Source: CAVVUC01 sp963751395 (GTDB taxonomy: Bacteria; Verrucomicrobiota; Verrucomicrobiia; Chthoniobacterales; Chthoniobacteraceae). From it: a DNA stretch of 64,000 nt. The notes beneath the pieces are model-generated. The model was given only the letters and a program-made list of their open reading frames with translations, made no database searches and was not told the origin of the DNA. Numbering within the stretch: the stretch's first letter is position 1; each line of letters begins with the position of its first letter. The translations under genes were made by a program, and so were the position numbers. Shown in pieces: positions 35,691 to 47,729 of the stretch. The stretch covers positions 1,736,001-1,800,000 of the forward strand of contig CAVVUC010000001.1 in assembly GCA_963751395.1 (NCBI GenBank), written 5' to 3'.

Positions 35691-36202
35691 GATTCAGAAG
35701 GCTCGAGGTTGTTGAACTTCTTCGGCTCGCCAACTGTCTGCTGCTTGAGCGCAAGCACCATCCGGCGAACATGGGTGTTGTGACTGCGCGGAGATAGAAT
35801 CTCGAGGCTCTTTCGCGGCGAACCCCACTCCAGAATCTTGATGTCCTCGTGACGCACCCCCCAGGCCCTCATGGAACTGCGCGAGGTCCGGTAGAGATCG
35901 ATCGTGCTCGTTCCCACCAGCGCGGATCCGTAGTCGTCGATCTGGCAGACCTGCCCGGTGCTCAGGATTTGGAATTTCGTGCCTATCGGGTAGCGCGACC
36001 AGTCGGCGGCGGCGCTGTTGAGCTTTCCTGAACTCAGCCGTTGACCCACCGCGTTGACGCAACCGCCCGCTTCGGTGTGGGTGTATGCAGTGATGCGCGC
36101 CTTTGTAGTCTTGCCGGGTTTGGACGCGGTCTTATGCTGCGAGGTCGCGCAGCCGACGGTGAACAAAACGGGGACGAATAGAATTGGGAGTAGTCTTCTC
36201 AT
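35687..36202 (-). CDS. 3D-domain lipoprotein
   Basis: 171 residues. Signal peptide with lipobox FTVGC. The C-terminal half is a 3D domain (named for three Asp): QIDDYGSALVGTSTIDLYRTS, then WGVRHEDIKILEWG. This double-psi barrel is found in peptidoglycan-active proteins such as MltA-like lytic enzymes; the catalytic Asp positions are present. It precedes galE with a four-base overlap, so the lipoprotein, galE, lptD and ugd may be transcribed together as an envelope block. Confidence 0.85.
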
Positions 36203-36411
36203 CGTTCTTGGTTTGGTAAAAACGCGCCTTTGTTACGCTTGGGTGAAGCAGATTGCAAACCTAAAGGTCGCATCCACCGAAAGCCGCTTTGAACGGGCCA
36301 TCACTCCCCGAACAAGTTCCAAGGGGCTCTCCGACAGTCTTTGAATGCGATTTTTCCAATGCGATTTTTCCACTCGCCTCGCGCTGGAATAGCACAAATA
36401 CTCGCGGCCCC

Positions 36412-37867
36412 ATGCTCACCGGCGAGATCCGCACTAAAGTTGACGCCCTATGGAATGCCTTCTGGACCGGAGCCATTTCCAATCCCGCTCGAAGTCATCG
36501 AGCAGATCACCTTCCTGCTTTTCCTTAAGCGCCACGACGACCTGCACACGCTGGAGGAAAACAAATCCGCCCGCATTAGGCTCAAGAAACTCGAACGCAC
36601 GTCTTCCCCCTTCCTCCGCACCCTCGGCGGCGACGACTCCACCTACGCGCATCACATGAAGGATGCGCGCTTCACCATCCCCACGCCCGCGCTGCTCGCC
36701 AAGGTGGTGGATATGATTGACGGCGTGCCGATGGAAGACCGCGACACCAAGGGCGACCTCTACGAATACATGCTCGGCAAGATCGCCAGCGCCGGGCAGA
36801 ACGGCCAGTTCCGCACCCCGCGCCACATCATCCAGCTCATGGTCGAACTCACCGCGCCCACGGCCAGGGATGTCATCTGCGATCCCGCGTGCGGCACGGG
36901 CGGCTTCCTCGTGGCGGCGGGCGAATACCTCCGCGAGCATCACCCGGAAATCCTCCGCGACGCCAAGCTCAAGGAACACTTCCACCACCACCTCTTCCAC
37001 GGGTTCGACTTCGACAACACCATGCTCCGCATCGGCAGCATGAACATGCTCCTGCACGGCGTGGAAAATCCCGACATCCGCTACCGCGACTCCCTCGCCC
37101 AGGACCACGCGGGCGAGGAGGAGAAATACACCCTCGTCCTCGCCAATCCGCCCTTCGCCGGCTCGCTCGACTACGAGAACTGCGCCAAGGACCTCCAGCA
37201 GATCGTCAAGACCAAGAAGACCGAACTGCTCTTCCTCGCGCTCTTCCTGCGCCTGCTCAAGCCCGGCGGGCGCGCCGCCGTCATCGTGCCCGACGGCGTG
37301 CTCTTCGGCTCGTCCAACGCGCACAAGACCCTGCGCCAGATCCTCGTCGAGGAACAGAAACTCGACGCCGTCATCTCCCTGCCCGGCGGCGTGTTCAAGC
37401 CCTACGCCGGCGTCTCCACCGCCATCCTCCTCTTCACCAAGACCAACTCCGGCGGCACGGACCACGTCTGGTTCTACGACGTGGACGCCGACGGCATGTC
37501 GCTCGACGACAAACGCACCGAACTCCTTCCGCCGGAAAAGCTCGGCCCCGTGCCCCGGACCGCGCTCACTGCCGACGACCACGCGAAGAACAACATGCCC
37601 GACATTTTGGCCTGGTGGGCCATATTGCGGAAAGCGGATTGCGGAGTGCGGAATGAAGAGGAGAATCGCCCGCGCACGGCTGAGTCTTTCCGCATTCCGC
37701 TTTCCGAAATCCGCAATCAAAATTACGACCTCTCGCTCAACCGCTACAAGGAAGTCGTCCACGCCGAAGCCGCGCACCGCCCGCCGGGCGAAATCCTGAA
37801 AGCCCTCGCCGCGTTGGAGAAAGAAATCACCACGGGGATGGAGGAGTTGGAGGCCATGTTGAAATGA
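36412..37867 (+). pseudogene. hsdM: Type I restriction-modification DNA methyltransferase subunit, single-base frameshift
   Basis: HsdM methylates adenine in the target chosen by HsdS. The natural N-terminus MLTGEIRTKVDALWNAFWTGAISNP starts at 36412 but goes out of frame at NPA; deleting one G at 36487 joins it to LEVIEQITFLLFLKRHDD. SAM motif DPACGTGGFL and catalytic NPPF (LANPPFAGS) are intact. Near residue 405 an inverted-repeat insert encodes AILRKADCGVRN in frame. About 485 residues corrected. An upstream ATG (36341) in the main frame could restart translation, but its first 50 residues are not family-like. First gene of hsdM, hsdS, fic, hsdR-remnant. Confidence 0.87.
37624..37717. repeat. 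Inverted GCGGATT-type word repeat inside hsdM
   Basis: Left arm 37624-37654 (words ATTGCGG, AAGCGG, ATTGCGG, AGTGCGG) and right arm 37688-37717 (TTCCGCATTCCGC... CCGCAAT) are inverted and surround a 33-base centre. The insertion keeps the hsdM frame open. Confidence 0.75.
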
Positions 37868-37884
37868 ACCTCTGCGCGGAGCAG

Positions 37885-37970
37885 AGGCCCAAAGGGCCGT
37901 CATCCCTCAGCCCAGCCCAACGGGCTGGGTATTCGTGCCGACAAATCATGCGGCCTGAAAGGCCGCGATA
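37885..37970. repeat. Three-hairpin repeat, copy 1 (between hsdM and hsdS)
   Basis: Contains GGCCC-AAA-GGGCC, CCCAGCCC-AAC-GGGCTGGG and CGGCCT-GAA-AGGCCG in a row, ending CGCGATA. The same order, with compensating stem changes, occurs at 39178-39258 after hsdS. It lies inside a 62-codon frame (37864-38052) that I do not count as a gene, although its last 16 codons resemble the HsdM C-terminus. Confidence 0.8.
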
Positions 37971-38048
37971 CCACGGGAGGCGGTTCGTCCTCGGCCAACG
38001 GGAGGCGGAGATACAGCAGGGCATGAAGGAACTGGAGAAGATGCTGAA

Positions 38049-39161
38049 GTGAGCACCGTCGAGTTCGGCACACTGTTTCGTTTCATCCGAAATGGGATGA
38101 ACGTGAAGCAGGGCAAGTCCGGTGACGGGATGCCCATCACCCGCATCGAAACGATTTCCGATGCAACGGTCGATCGAACGCGAGTCGGTTTCGCTGGATT
38201 GCAGGAGGCCGACTGTCGCGACTGGTTTTTGGAAACGGGAGACATCCTGTTCAGTCAAATCAATAGCGTTGAGTACGTCGGCAAGTGCGCCGTCTATCGA
38301 GGTAAACCTGAGAAGTTGGTTCACGGAATGAATCTACTCTGCCTTCGCAGCGATACTGCCAAGCTTCTCCCGGAGTTCGCCAAGTATCTCATGCGCGGCA
38401 CTGAGTTTCGGACGCGACTTTCCAACTTCATCAACAAGGCCGTGAACCAAGCGAGCGTTTCCATAGGCAATCTGAAGACGATTCCCGTCACCGTCCCGCC
38501 GCTGGCGGAGCAGCGGCGGATCGCGGAGGTGCTGGACCGGGCGGAGGCGTTGCGCGCCAAGCGCCGCGCCGCGCTCGCCCAACTCGACTCCCTCACCCAA
38601 TCCCTCTTCCTCGACATCTTCGGCAAACCAAAGGAAAACCCGAAAGGCTCGCCGCTCGTGCCGTTGATGGAAATCTGCTCGCCGAAGCAATGGCCGACTA
38701 TCTCGACTCCTGAACTCACCGCAACCGGCTTCCCCGTTTTCGGCGTGAATGGACTCATTGGCCGCTACACCGAATACAACCACGAAGAGCCGACTGTCCT
38801 CATCACATGCCGAGGTGCGACCTGCGGCACAATCAACGTCTCGCCCCCAAAGTGTTACGTCACCGGCAACGCGATGGCCTTGGACAATCCCGACCCCAAG
38901 CGCATCACGATAGAATACCTCGCAGCCGTGCTGAGAATGCGCAGCATGGCCGACACGATTTCCGGCACGGCGCAGCCGCAAATCACACGGCAGAATCTCC
39001 AGCATGTGACCTTGCCACTTCCCCCCATCCCCTTGCAGCGCAAATTCGCCCGGCGAGTGACGGCGGTGGAGGCGCTGAAGACGGCGCAGCGCGCGTCGCT
39101 GGCGGAGTTGGACGCGCTCTTCGCCACCCTCCAGCACCGCGCCTTCCGCGGGGAATTATGA
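38049..39161 (+). CDS. hsdS: Type I restriction-modification specificity subunit
   Basis: 370 residues. HsdS reads DNA with two target-recognition domains, each followed by a conserved helix. TRD1 spans about 1-150 and ends with IPVTVPPLAEQRRIAEVLDRAEALRAKRRAAL; TRD2 spans about 200-330 and ends LPLPPIPLQRKFARRVTAVEALKTAQ, the expected two-repeat plan (motifs abridged). GTG start overlapping an upstream TGA (GTGA). The gene is uninterrupted. Flanked by two copies of the three-hairpin repeat. Length is a little below the usual 400-450. Confidence 0.88.
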   Translation: MSTVEFGTLFRFIRNGMNVKQGKSGDGMPITRIETISDATVDRTRVGFAGLQEADCRDWFLETGDILFSQINSVEYVGKCAVYRGKPEKLVHGMNLLCLRSDTAKLLPEFAKYLMRGTEFRTRLSNFINKAVNQASVSIGNLKTIPVTVPPLAEQRRIAEVLDRAEALRAKRRAALAQLDSLTQSLFLDIFGKPKENPKGSPLVPLMEICSPKQWPTISTPELTATGFPVFGVNGLIGRYTEYNHEEPTVLITCRGATCGTINVSPPKCYVTGNAMALDNPDPKRITIEYLAAVLRMRSMADTISGTAQPQITRQNLQHVTLPLPPIPLQRKFARRVTAVEALKTAQRASLAELDALFATLQHRAFRGEL

Positions 39162-39177
39162 CCACGGCCCTCCCCTG

Positions 39178-39258
39178 CGCCAACGGCGCGCCATCCCTCA
39201 GCCCAGGGCAACGCCCTGGGTATGGGTGCCGCAGCGCGCGGACTGAAGGGCCGCGATA
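39178..39258. repeat. Three-hairpin repeat, copy 2 (after hsdS)
   Basis: GCGCC-AAC-GGCGC, CCCAGGGC-AAC-GCCCTGGG and GCGG...CCGC, ending CGCGATA. Same order, loops and end as the copy at 37885-37970, but stem bases differ on both sides so pairing is kept. The rest of 39259-39438 is A/T-rich with no gene; a TTGACA (39405-39410) and TTTAGT (39428-39433) spaced by 17 bases may be a promoter for fic. Confidence 0.78.
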
Positions 39259-39438
39259 GGAAGCGCTGGAGGACGAGCGATTATGACGAACTCATCAATG
39301 GAAATGAGCTGGAAATGAAACGGTATTTTATCTGGAAATGTATCTCGATTGCAGGATTGCATGACTCTATGGTTCAATTATTTGCATCATATTATTCGCT
39401 GGCATTGACACGGAAATGAAATGAGATTTTAGTCAGCC

Positions 39439-40632
39439 ATGACCATACGCTATGAAATTCCAGGCAACTGGATCAGGTACGACCGGATGGCGATCAGCGA
39501 GGAATGGATGACGGCAAGGGCGGCAATGCTGGCGCTGACACAAATGCCGTATCAGCGCAGTTGGGCGGATGAGTTGCAGAAGATCCAACTCAAGCGGGAG
39601 GTGGCGGGCACTTCGCGGATTGAGGGTGCGCAGTTCACGGAAAAGGAACTCGATGCAGCGATGCGCGAGACGCCTGAGCAGCTTGAAACGCGCTCGCAAA
39701 AGCAGGCGGCGGCGGCTGTGGCGACTTATCGCTGGATCGCGCAATTGTCCGCTGATCGCCCGATTGATGAGGCGCTGATTCTGGAAGTGCATCGCCGTCT
39801 GGTCACGGGTTGCGATGACGACCACTGCCCACCGGGCAGGCTGCGTGATCGGGATCAAAACGTGACTTTTGGCGCGCCGCGACACCGGGGCTCAGAGGGA
39901 GGCAGGGAATGCACCGATGCGATCGGGGGTCTGGTCGAGGCCGCGCGCACGGTCTTTCGCGATCACGATCCGTTAATCCAGGCGCTCGCGCTGCATTACC
40001 ATTTTGCGGCGATGCATCCTTTCCTCGACGGCAATGGGCGGACGGCGCGGGCGCTGGAGGCGCTGATGCTCCAGCGGACGGGGTTGCGTGACACCCTCTT
40101 CATCGCAATGTCGAATTACTACTACGAGCAGAAGGTGGGTTACCTGAACGCGCTGAACGAGACGCGGGCGGGCGGGCACGACCTGACGCCGTTCCTGAAA
40201 TTCGCGTTGAAGGGGATCGAAAGCCAATGTCGGCGGCTCCTTTCGGAAATCCGCCTGCAAGTGGAGAAGGCGTTGTATCGCAACACGGTGACGGATCTTT
40301 TTGGCCGGTTGAAATCGCCGCGCCGGCGGGTGATGTCAGATCGCCATGTGCAATTGCTGAATCTGCTGCTTGATGAGGAGGAGATCACGCTCAGCGAACT
40401 GACGAAACGGACGGCGCACTTTTACAGCGTGAAGAATCCCTATAAGGCGCTGATCCGCGACTTAAATGCGCTGATCGAGTTGAACGCGATCGCAGCCAAA
40501 CGGTTGCCGGAAGATGCAGGTTTTCTGATTTCGATCCGGCTGGAGTGGCCAACGAAGATCACGGATACGGAGTTCTTCCGCCGGGCAAAGGAGATGCCGA
40601 AGGCGAAGGTTCACGGTTTTCTTTCGACGTAG
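39439..40632 (+). CDS. Fic-domain protein (AMPylase-type)
   Basis: 397 residues. The active-site loop HPFLDGNGRTAR is a full Fic motif HxFx(D/E)GNGRxxR. An N-terminal SRIEG in the helix TSRIEGAQFTEKEL matches the inhibitory (S/T)xxxE(G/N) motif, so the enzyme is likely self-restrained. The C-terminal part (about 285-397) is a winged-helix-like region with ITLSELTKRTAHFYSVKNPYKALIRDL. Fic proteins transfer AMP or other groups to target proteins. It sits between hsdS and the hsdR remnant, a placement seen in other type I loci. No separate antitoxin nearby. Confidence 0.88.
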   Translation: MTIRYEIPGNWIRYDRMAISEEWMTARAAMLALTQMPYQRSWADELQKIQLKREVAGTSRIEGAQFTEKELDAAMRETPEQLETRSQKQAAAAVATYRWIAQLSADRPIDEALILEVHRRLVTGCDDDHCPPGRLRDRDQNVTFGAPRHRGSEGGRECTDAIGGLVEAARTVFRDHDPLIQALALHYHFAAMHPFLDGNGRTARALEALMLQRTGLRDTLFIAMSNYYYEQKVGYLNALNETRAGGHDLTPFLKFALKGIESQCRRLLSEIRLQVEKALYRNTVTDLFGRLKSPRRRVMSDRHVQLLNLLLDEEEITLSELTKRTAHFYSVKNPYKALIRDLNALIELNAIAAKRLPEDAGFLISIRLEWPTKITDTEFFRRAKEMPKAKVHGFLST

Positions 40633-40651
40633 TGCCTCGAACTCCACCGTC

Positions 40652-41732
40652 ATGTCCATTCCCAGTTCCAGCTTCGTCTTTCTCCATGCCGAGTGGCCCG
40701 CGTTGCACGATGCCGCGACGAAAGCGGAATCGCTGGCCTATCCTGACTCGCGAGCGGCGTGCTTTTATGCGAGGCGCGGCTTGGAAGTGGTGGTGCGTTG
40801 GCTCTACAAGCACGTCTCGTCAATCCAACTGCCCTACCAGGATAATTTGAGCGCGCTCATCCACGAACCCACCTTCCGCGCCACCGTTGCCGTCGGAAAT
40901 GAAGCCGGAGGACGAAGAAGCAAAACGCTTCGACCTGCTCATGCTTAACCTTCAACTCGCGGTGCTGCGGGCCGAACCGGCGTTTGTGAGATTGCGCGAT
41001 CAGGTCAAAGCCATCGCCGGGTTGTTGGAGGAAAAGTCGAGTATCCCGATGGTGAGCAAGCAGATGGTGCTGATCCAGGAACTGCAAACCGACGAATGGT
41101 GGCAGGATGTGACCACTCCGATGCTTGAAACCGTTCGCAAGCGGCTGCGGTTGCTTGTGAAGTTGATTGAGAAGCAGCAGCGCAAGCCGATTTACACGGA
41201 CTTCGAGGATACAATGGGCAGCGAAACAACCGTGGAACTACCGGGATTCACCCCGTTGGACACATTTGAGAAGTTCCGGGAGAAGGTGCGGGCATTTCTG
41301 CGCGAGCATCAGGATCATCTCACGATTCAAAAGCTGCGAATGAACCAGCCATTGACCGCCCTCGACCTGACAGAGCTGGAGCGGATGCTCAGAGAAAGCG
41401 GTGCTGGCACGGTTGAGGATCTTGAGAAAGCAAAGACCGAAAGCAACGGCCTGGGACTTTTCGTGCGTTCCCTGGCAGGCTTGGACCGACAGGCAGCCAA
41501 GGCCGCGCTGGGTTCATTTCTCGCCGGTGGAAACCTGCGGGCGCATCAGATTCAATTCCTGGATGAGGTCGTCAATCACCTGACCGAACACGGCTGCATG
41601 GACGCCGCCCGCCTCTACGAGTCGCCCTATACGAACTTCCATTCGCAGGGCGTGGAGGGAGTGTTCAACTCGCAGCAGGTGGATACTTTGATCTCGATTC
41701 TCGATGACGTTCGGAGCCGGGCCACGGCGTAG
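40652..41732 (+). pseudogene. hsdR: Type I restriction endonuclease subunit R, internal deletion
   Basis: Only the two ends of HsdR remain. The first 76 codons from MSIPSSSFVFLHAEWPAL to LPYQDNLSALIHEPTF are the N-terminal DUF4145 domain. From about 40887, in another frame, PSEMKPEDEEAKRFDLLMLN to DDVRSRATA is the C-terminal EcoEI-type domain (about 280 residues). The PD-(D/E)xK nuclease and the entire SF2 helicase motor, normally about 650-700 residues between these ends, are absent, and the junction is out of frame. The subunit cannot cut or translocate DNA. hsdM and hsdS are retained upstream. Confidence 0.85.
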
Positions 41733-41777
41733 TGCGCCGGGCTTTGTGATTGCTCAACCGTCGCAGGAATTCTGTCT

Positions 41778-44666
<2,889 letters not shown>

Positions 44667-44797
44667 ATTGGAGGCGCTAACTAAGCCAAACGCACTGCCG
44701 CTCGCAAGTCCGCTTTTCAATCGCCGAAAAGCCGCGCGCCGCCGATTCGACAAGGCCCTTTACAAGGCGGGGACTTTCACACATATTCCCCGCCCGC

Positions 44798-45388
44798 ATG
44801 TCTATCGTAATTAACATTCTGCTGGTGATCCAGGTGATCATCTCGGTTCTCATCATCTTCTTCGTTCTCATGCAACGCCCGAAAAGCGAAGGACTCGGCG
44901 CCGCGTTCGGCGGGGGAATGACCGAAAATCTTTTCGGCGCGCAAACAACGAATGTCCTTTCGACGATCACCCGCTGGCTCGGCGGAATTTTCTTCACGCT
45001 CACGTTGACGCTCTCGGTGCTTTACGCGAAGCAATCGACCACGAAGAGCGAAATTCAGAAGCAACTCATCGAAAAGGCGAAGGCGGTTCCGGCCGCCTCC
45101 GCAGCGACCGAGGATCCGAAGAAACAGATAGCGGACAAGATCAAGGAAACCGAATCTCCTGCTCCCGCTGCGCCTGCCACCCCGGAGCCGACGGCTGCCA
45201 GCGCGCCCGCGGTTCCAGCAGAGAAAAAGGCGGGCGTGCCGATGACGCCGCTTCAGCCGGCCGCCACGACAGCGCCTGAATCTACGCCCGTATCTTCCGC
45301 GACGCCCGCGCCCTCCGAGCCCGCCCCAAGCGCCAGGCCGAAGGCGTCAAAGCCGTCGCCAGCGAAGGGCAAGGACGCGAAACACTGA
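44798..45388 (+). CDS. secG: Preprotein translocase subunit SecG with long Ala/Pro tail
   Basis: 196 residues, against 75-110 in most SecG. Residues 1-80 are the standard two-helix SecG: LLVIQVIISVLIIFFVLMQRPKSEGLGAAFGGGMTENLFGA (abridged motifs: QRPKSEGLG, GGGMTENLFG), then WLGGIFFTLTLTLSVLYAK. The remaining 115 residues are Ala/Pro/Lys-rich and probably disordered in the cytosol. SecG assists the SecYE channel. Long tails of this kind are common in Verrucomicrobia as far as I recall. Divergent from acnA. Confidence 0.9.
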   Translation: MSIVINILLVIQVIISVLIIFFVLMQRPKSEGLGAAFGGGMTENLFGAQTTNVLSTITRWLGGIFFTLTLTLSVLYAKQSTTKSEIQKQLIEKAKAVPAASAATEDPKKQIADKIKETESPAPAAPATPEPTAASAPAVPAEKKAGVPMTPLQPAATTAPESTPVSSATPAPSEPAPSARPKASKPSPAKGKDAKH

Positions 45389-45410
45389 GGTCCCGCGCCT
45401 CCTCGCGCGA

Positions 45411-47003
45411 TTGAAGGCGTTGAACATCGTGCGTGATTTCCTGCGCCTGTTGCCGGTGCTTGCGGCGCTCTGCTGCGGGGGTTGTGGACGCACCGGCGAT
45501 CGCGCCGATCTCGTTTTCCTGAACGGCGCAGAACCCGAAACGCTCGACCCCGCGCTGATCACCGGCCAGCCCGAAGGCCGCGTGGTCGGCGCGCTTTTCG
45601 AGGGACTCACGAGTTTCGACGCCGCCGCGAACGTCCAGCCGGGCGTCGCGGAACGATGGGAGGTTTCGAGCGACGGACGCGTTTATCTTTTTCACCTCCG
45701 CCCGAACGCCCGCTGGAGCAACGGCGATCCCGTCACCGCCGACGACTTCGTCCAATCGTGGCGTCGCACGCTCGCGCCGGAGACTGCCTCGGAATACGCG
45801 TATCAGCTTTACTACGTGAAAAACGGGAAGCCGTTCAACGAAGGCGCCCTCAAGGATTTTTCGCAGGTCGGCGTGCGCGCGCCCGATTCCCGCACGCTGG
45901 AAGTCACGCTCGAAAATCCGACGCCTTTTTTCATCGACCTCTGCGCATTCGAGACGCTGCTGCCGGTTCACATTCCCACGGTCGAGCGCGAGGGAGACGC
46001 GTGGATCAAGCCCGGAAAAATCGTCAGCAACGGCGCGTACCGGCTCGAAGCGTGGCGAATCAACGACCGGATTCGGCTGTCGAAAAATCCGTTCTACTGG
46101 AACAAGGAGCGCGTCGCGATGAAGACCGTGGACATCCTGCCGATCGCGAAAGCGAACACGGCTTTCAATTTTTACGCATCGGGCATCGCGGATTTGATGA
46201 TGGACAAAGGCCTCGTGCCGCCCGCGCTGCTCAACGATCTGCGGAAGCGCCCCGACTTTCATTCCGCGCCGTTTCTGGGCAGTTACTTTCTGCGGTTCAA
46301 CGTGACCAAGCCGCCGTTCAACGACGTGCGCGTGCGCCAGGCGTTCAGCCTCGTCATCGACAAACAATCGCTCGTCGAAAAAATAACGCGCGCCGGCGAA
46401 GTCCCCGCCATGAGCCTTGTCCCGCCCGGAACCGCAGGCTATCAGCCGCCGCCGGGGCTCGCGCGCGACGTCGGGCGCGCGAAGCAGTTGCTCGCCGATG
46501 CGGGTTTTCCGGGTGGCAGAAATTTTCCCCTTATCAGTTATCTCTACAGCGAAGGAGAGCTGAACGAAGCCATCGCCGTGGAACTGCAAAGCATGTGGCG
46601 CAACGAACTCGGCGTGACCATCAACCTGCATCGACAGGAGTGGAAGGTCTATCTCCGCTCGATGAGCAGCCTCGATTACGACATCAGCCGGGCGAGCTGG
46701 GTCGGGGACTACAAGGATCCGAACACATTCCTCGACATGTTTCTTACAAACGGAGGAAACAACCGCACCGGCTGGAGCAATGCCACCTACGACCAGCTCA
46801 TCGCCGAAGCTGCTCGCGAGATCGACACGCAAAAGCGATTCGACATTTTCCGCCGCGCCGAGCATCTGCTCATCGCCGGGGAAACGCCTTTCTGTCCGCT
46901 TTATTTTTACGTCGGCATCCAGTTCTACGACCCGGCGAAACTGGGCGGCATCGAGGCCAACCTGCTCGACGCGCATCCCATCAAGGCGATGTATTGGAAG
47001 TAG
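45411..47003 (+). CDS. Oligopeptide ABC transporter substrate-binding lipoprotein (OppA-like)
   Basis: 530 residues. A lipoprotein signal (LRLLPVLAALCCGGC) precedes the SBP family 5 fold: GAEPETLDPALITG, LFEGLTSFD, W-NGDPVTADDFVQSWRRTL, V-NGAYRLEAW and FNVTKPPFNDVRVRQAFSLVIDKQ. It binds peptides in the periplasm for an Opp permease that is not encoded here. The start is a TTG at 45411, with another TTG four codons on and GTG at residue 7 as alternatives. The following 275 bases (47004-47278) hold no gene or clear signal. Confidence 0.9.
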   Translation: MKALNIVRDFLRLLPVLAALCCGGCGRTGDRADLVFLNGAEPETLDPALITGQPEGRVVGALFEGLTSFDAAANVQPGVAERWEVSSDGRVYLFHLRPNARWSNGDPVTADDFVQSWRRTLAPETASEYAYQLYYVKNGKPFNEGALKDFSQVGVRAPDSRTLEVTLENPTPFFIDLCAFETLLPVHIPTVEREGDAWIKPGKIVSNGAYRLEAWRINDRIRLSKNPFYWNKERVAMKTVDILPIAKANTAFNFYASGIADLMMDKGLVPPALLNDLRKRPDFHSAPFLGSYFLRFNVTKPPFNDVRVRQAFSLVIDKQSLVEKITRAGEVPAMSLVPPGTAGYQPPPGLARDVGRAKQLLADAGFPGGRNFPLISYLYSEGELNEAIAVELQSMWRNELGVTINLHRQEWKVYLRSMSSLDYDISRASWVGDYKDPNTFLDMFLTNGGNNRTGWSNATYDQLIAEAAREIDTQKRFDIFRRAEHLLIAGETPFCPLYFYVGIQFYDPAKLGGIEANLLDAHPIKAMYWK

Positions 47004-47278
47004 CCCAGCCTCGGTTTTTTGCCGGCGGCTTGAACAGAGCTCCCCACCGCTGCCCGCTGGGTTGTTCACAGCAAAGGCGGCCAGAGCCGGCCTGCCGGGT
47101 GGGGCAGTCCTCGCCGCCTTTGCTGCCGCCTGCGCGAAGACTGGACCTGCAAACCGCCGACGTCTTACGAGTCATCCGGACCGGCTTCCGCCCGCTTGGC
47201 TGGATGCGGTGACAACCTGCCGGACTTCGATTCCATCGCCCCGCATATTTCCCTTGCGTTATATTGCCGGTGGCTTAT

Positions 47279-47701
47279 ATGAGCGGCGTGAAATTGATCG
47301 CCATCTACAAGTGCCTCTGCGATGAGACGCGGCTTCGCATCCTGAATCTCCTGTCGGTTTCGCCGCTGTGCGTCTGCCACATCCAGGAAGTGCTCGGCAA
47401 GTCGCAGGTCATCTCCTCCCAACACCTCGCCTACCTGCGCGAGCGCGGCATGGTCGCCAGCCAGCGTTACCAGGCATGGATGATCTATTCGCTGCCATCC
47501 GCTCCGTCCACGGAGCTGGAGGCGAACTTGAAGTGCCTTCAGGATTGTTTCCAGACCGAGCCGGTCTTCCGGAAAGACCGGGAGAAATTGAAGAAGCTTC
47601 TTGGAACGAAAAGCGTCCGGGCATTGCTCGACGAGGGCTGCTGCGCCGCACGTCCCGCAGCGAGCAAGAAGGTGTCAACCAAGAAGGCCGGCAGGTGCTA
47701 A
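47279..47701 (+). CDS. arsR: ArsR-family arsenic-responsive repressor
   Basis: About 140 residues from MSGVKLIAIYKCL. The winged helix (DETRLRILNLL, then SQVISSQHLAYLRERGMV) carries a CVC motif (PLCVCHIQEVLG) at the start of the recognition region, the As(III)-binding site of classic ArsR. Two more Cys pairs lie in the C-terminal tail (CLQDC, GCC). It should release the operon when arsenite binds. First gene of arsR, arsC, acr3, with a short spacing of 28 bases to arsC. Confidence 0.92.
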   Translation: MSGVKLIAIYKCLCDETRLRILNLLSVSPLCVCHIQEVLGKSQVISSQHLAYLRERGMVASQRYQAWMIYSLPSAPSTELEANLKCLQDCFQTEPVFRKDREKLKKLLGTKSVRALLDEGCCAARPAASKKVSTKKAGRC

Positions 47702-47729
47702 CTCTCGGCAGCGTTCTTTATTTCCAAGA

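Noticed and set aside
45282..47069. A 595-codon open frame on the minus strand opposite the OppA-like gene
   Set aside because: It is the antisense of a clear SBP family 5 gene in GC-rich sequence, Arg/Asp-rich throughout, and shows no domain pattern.
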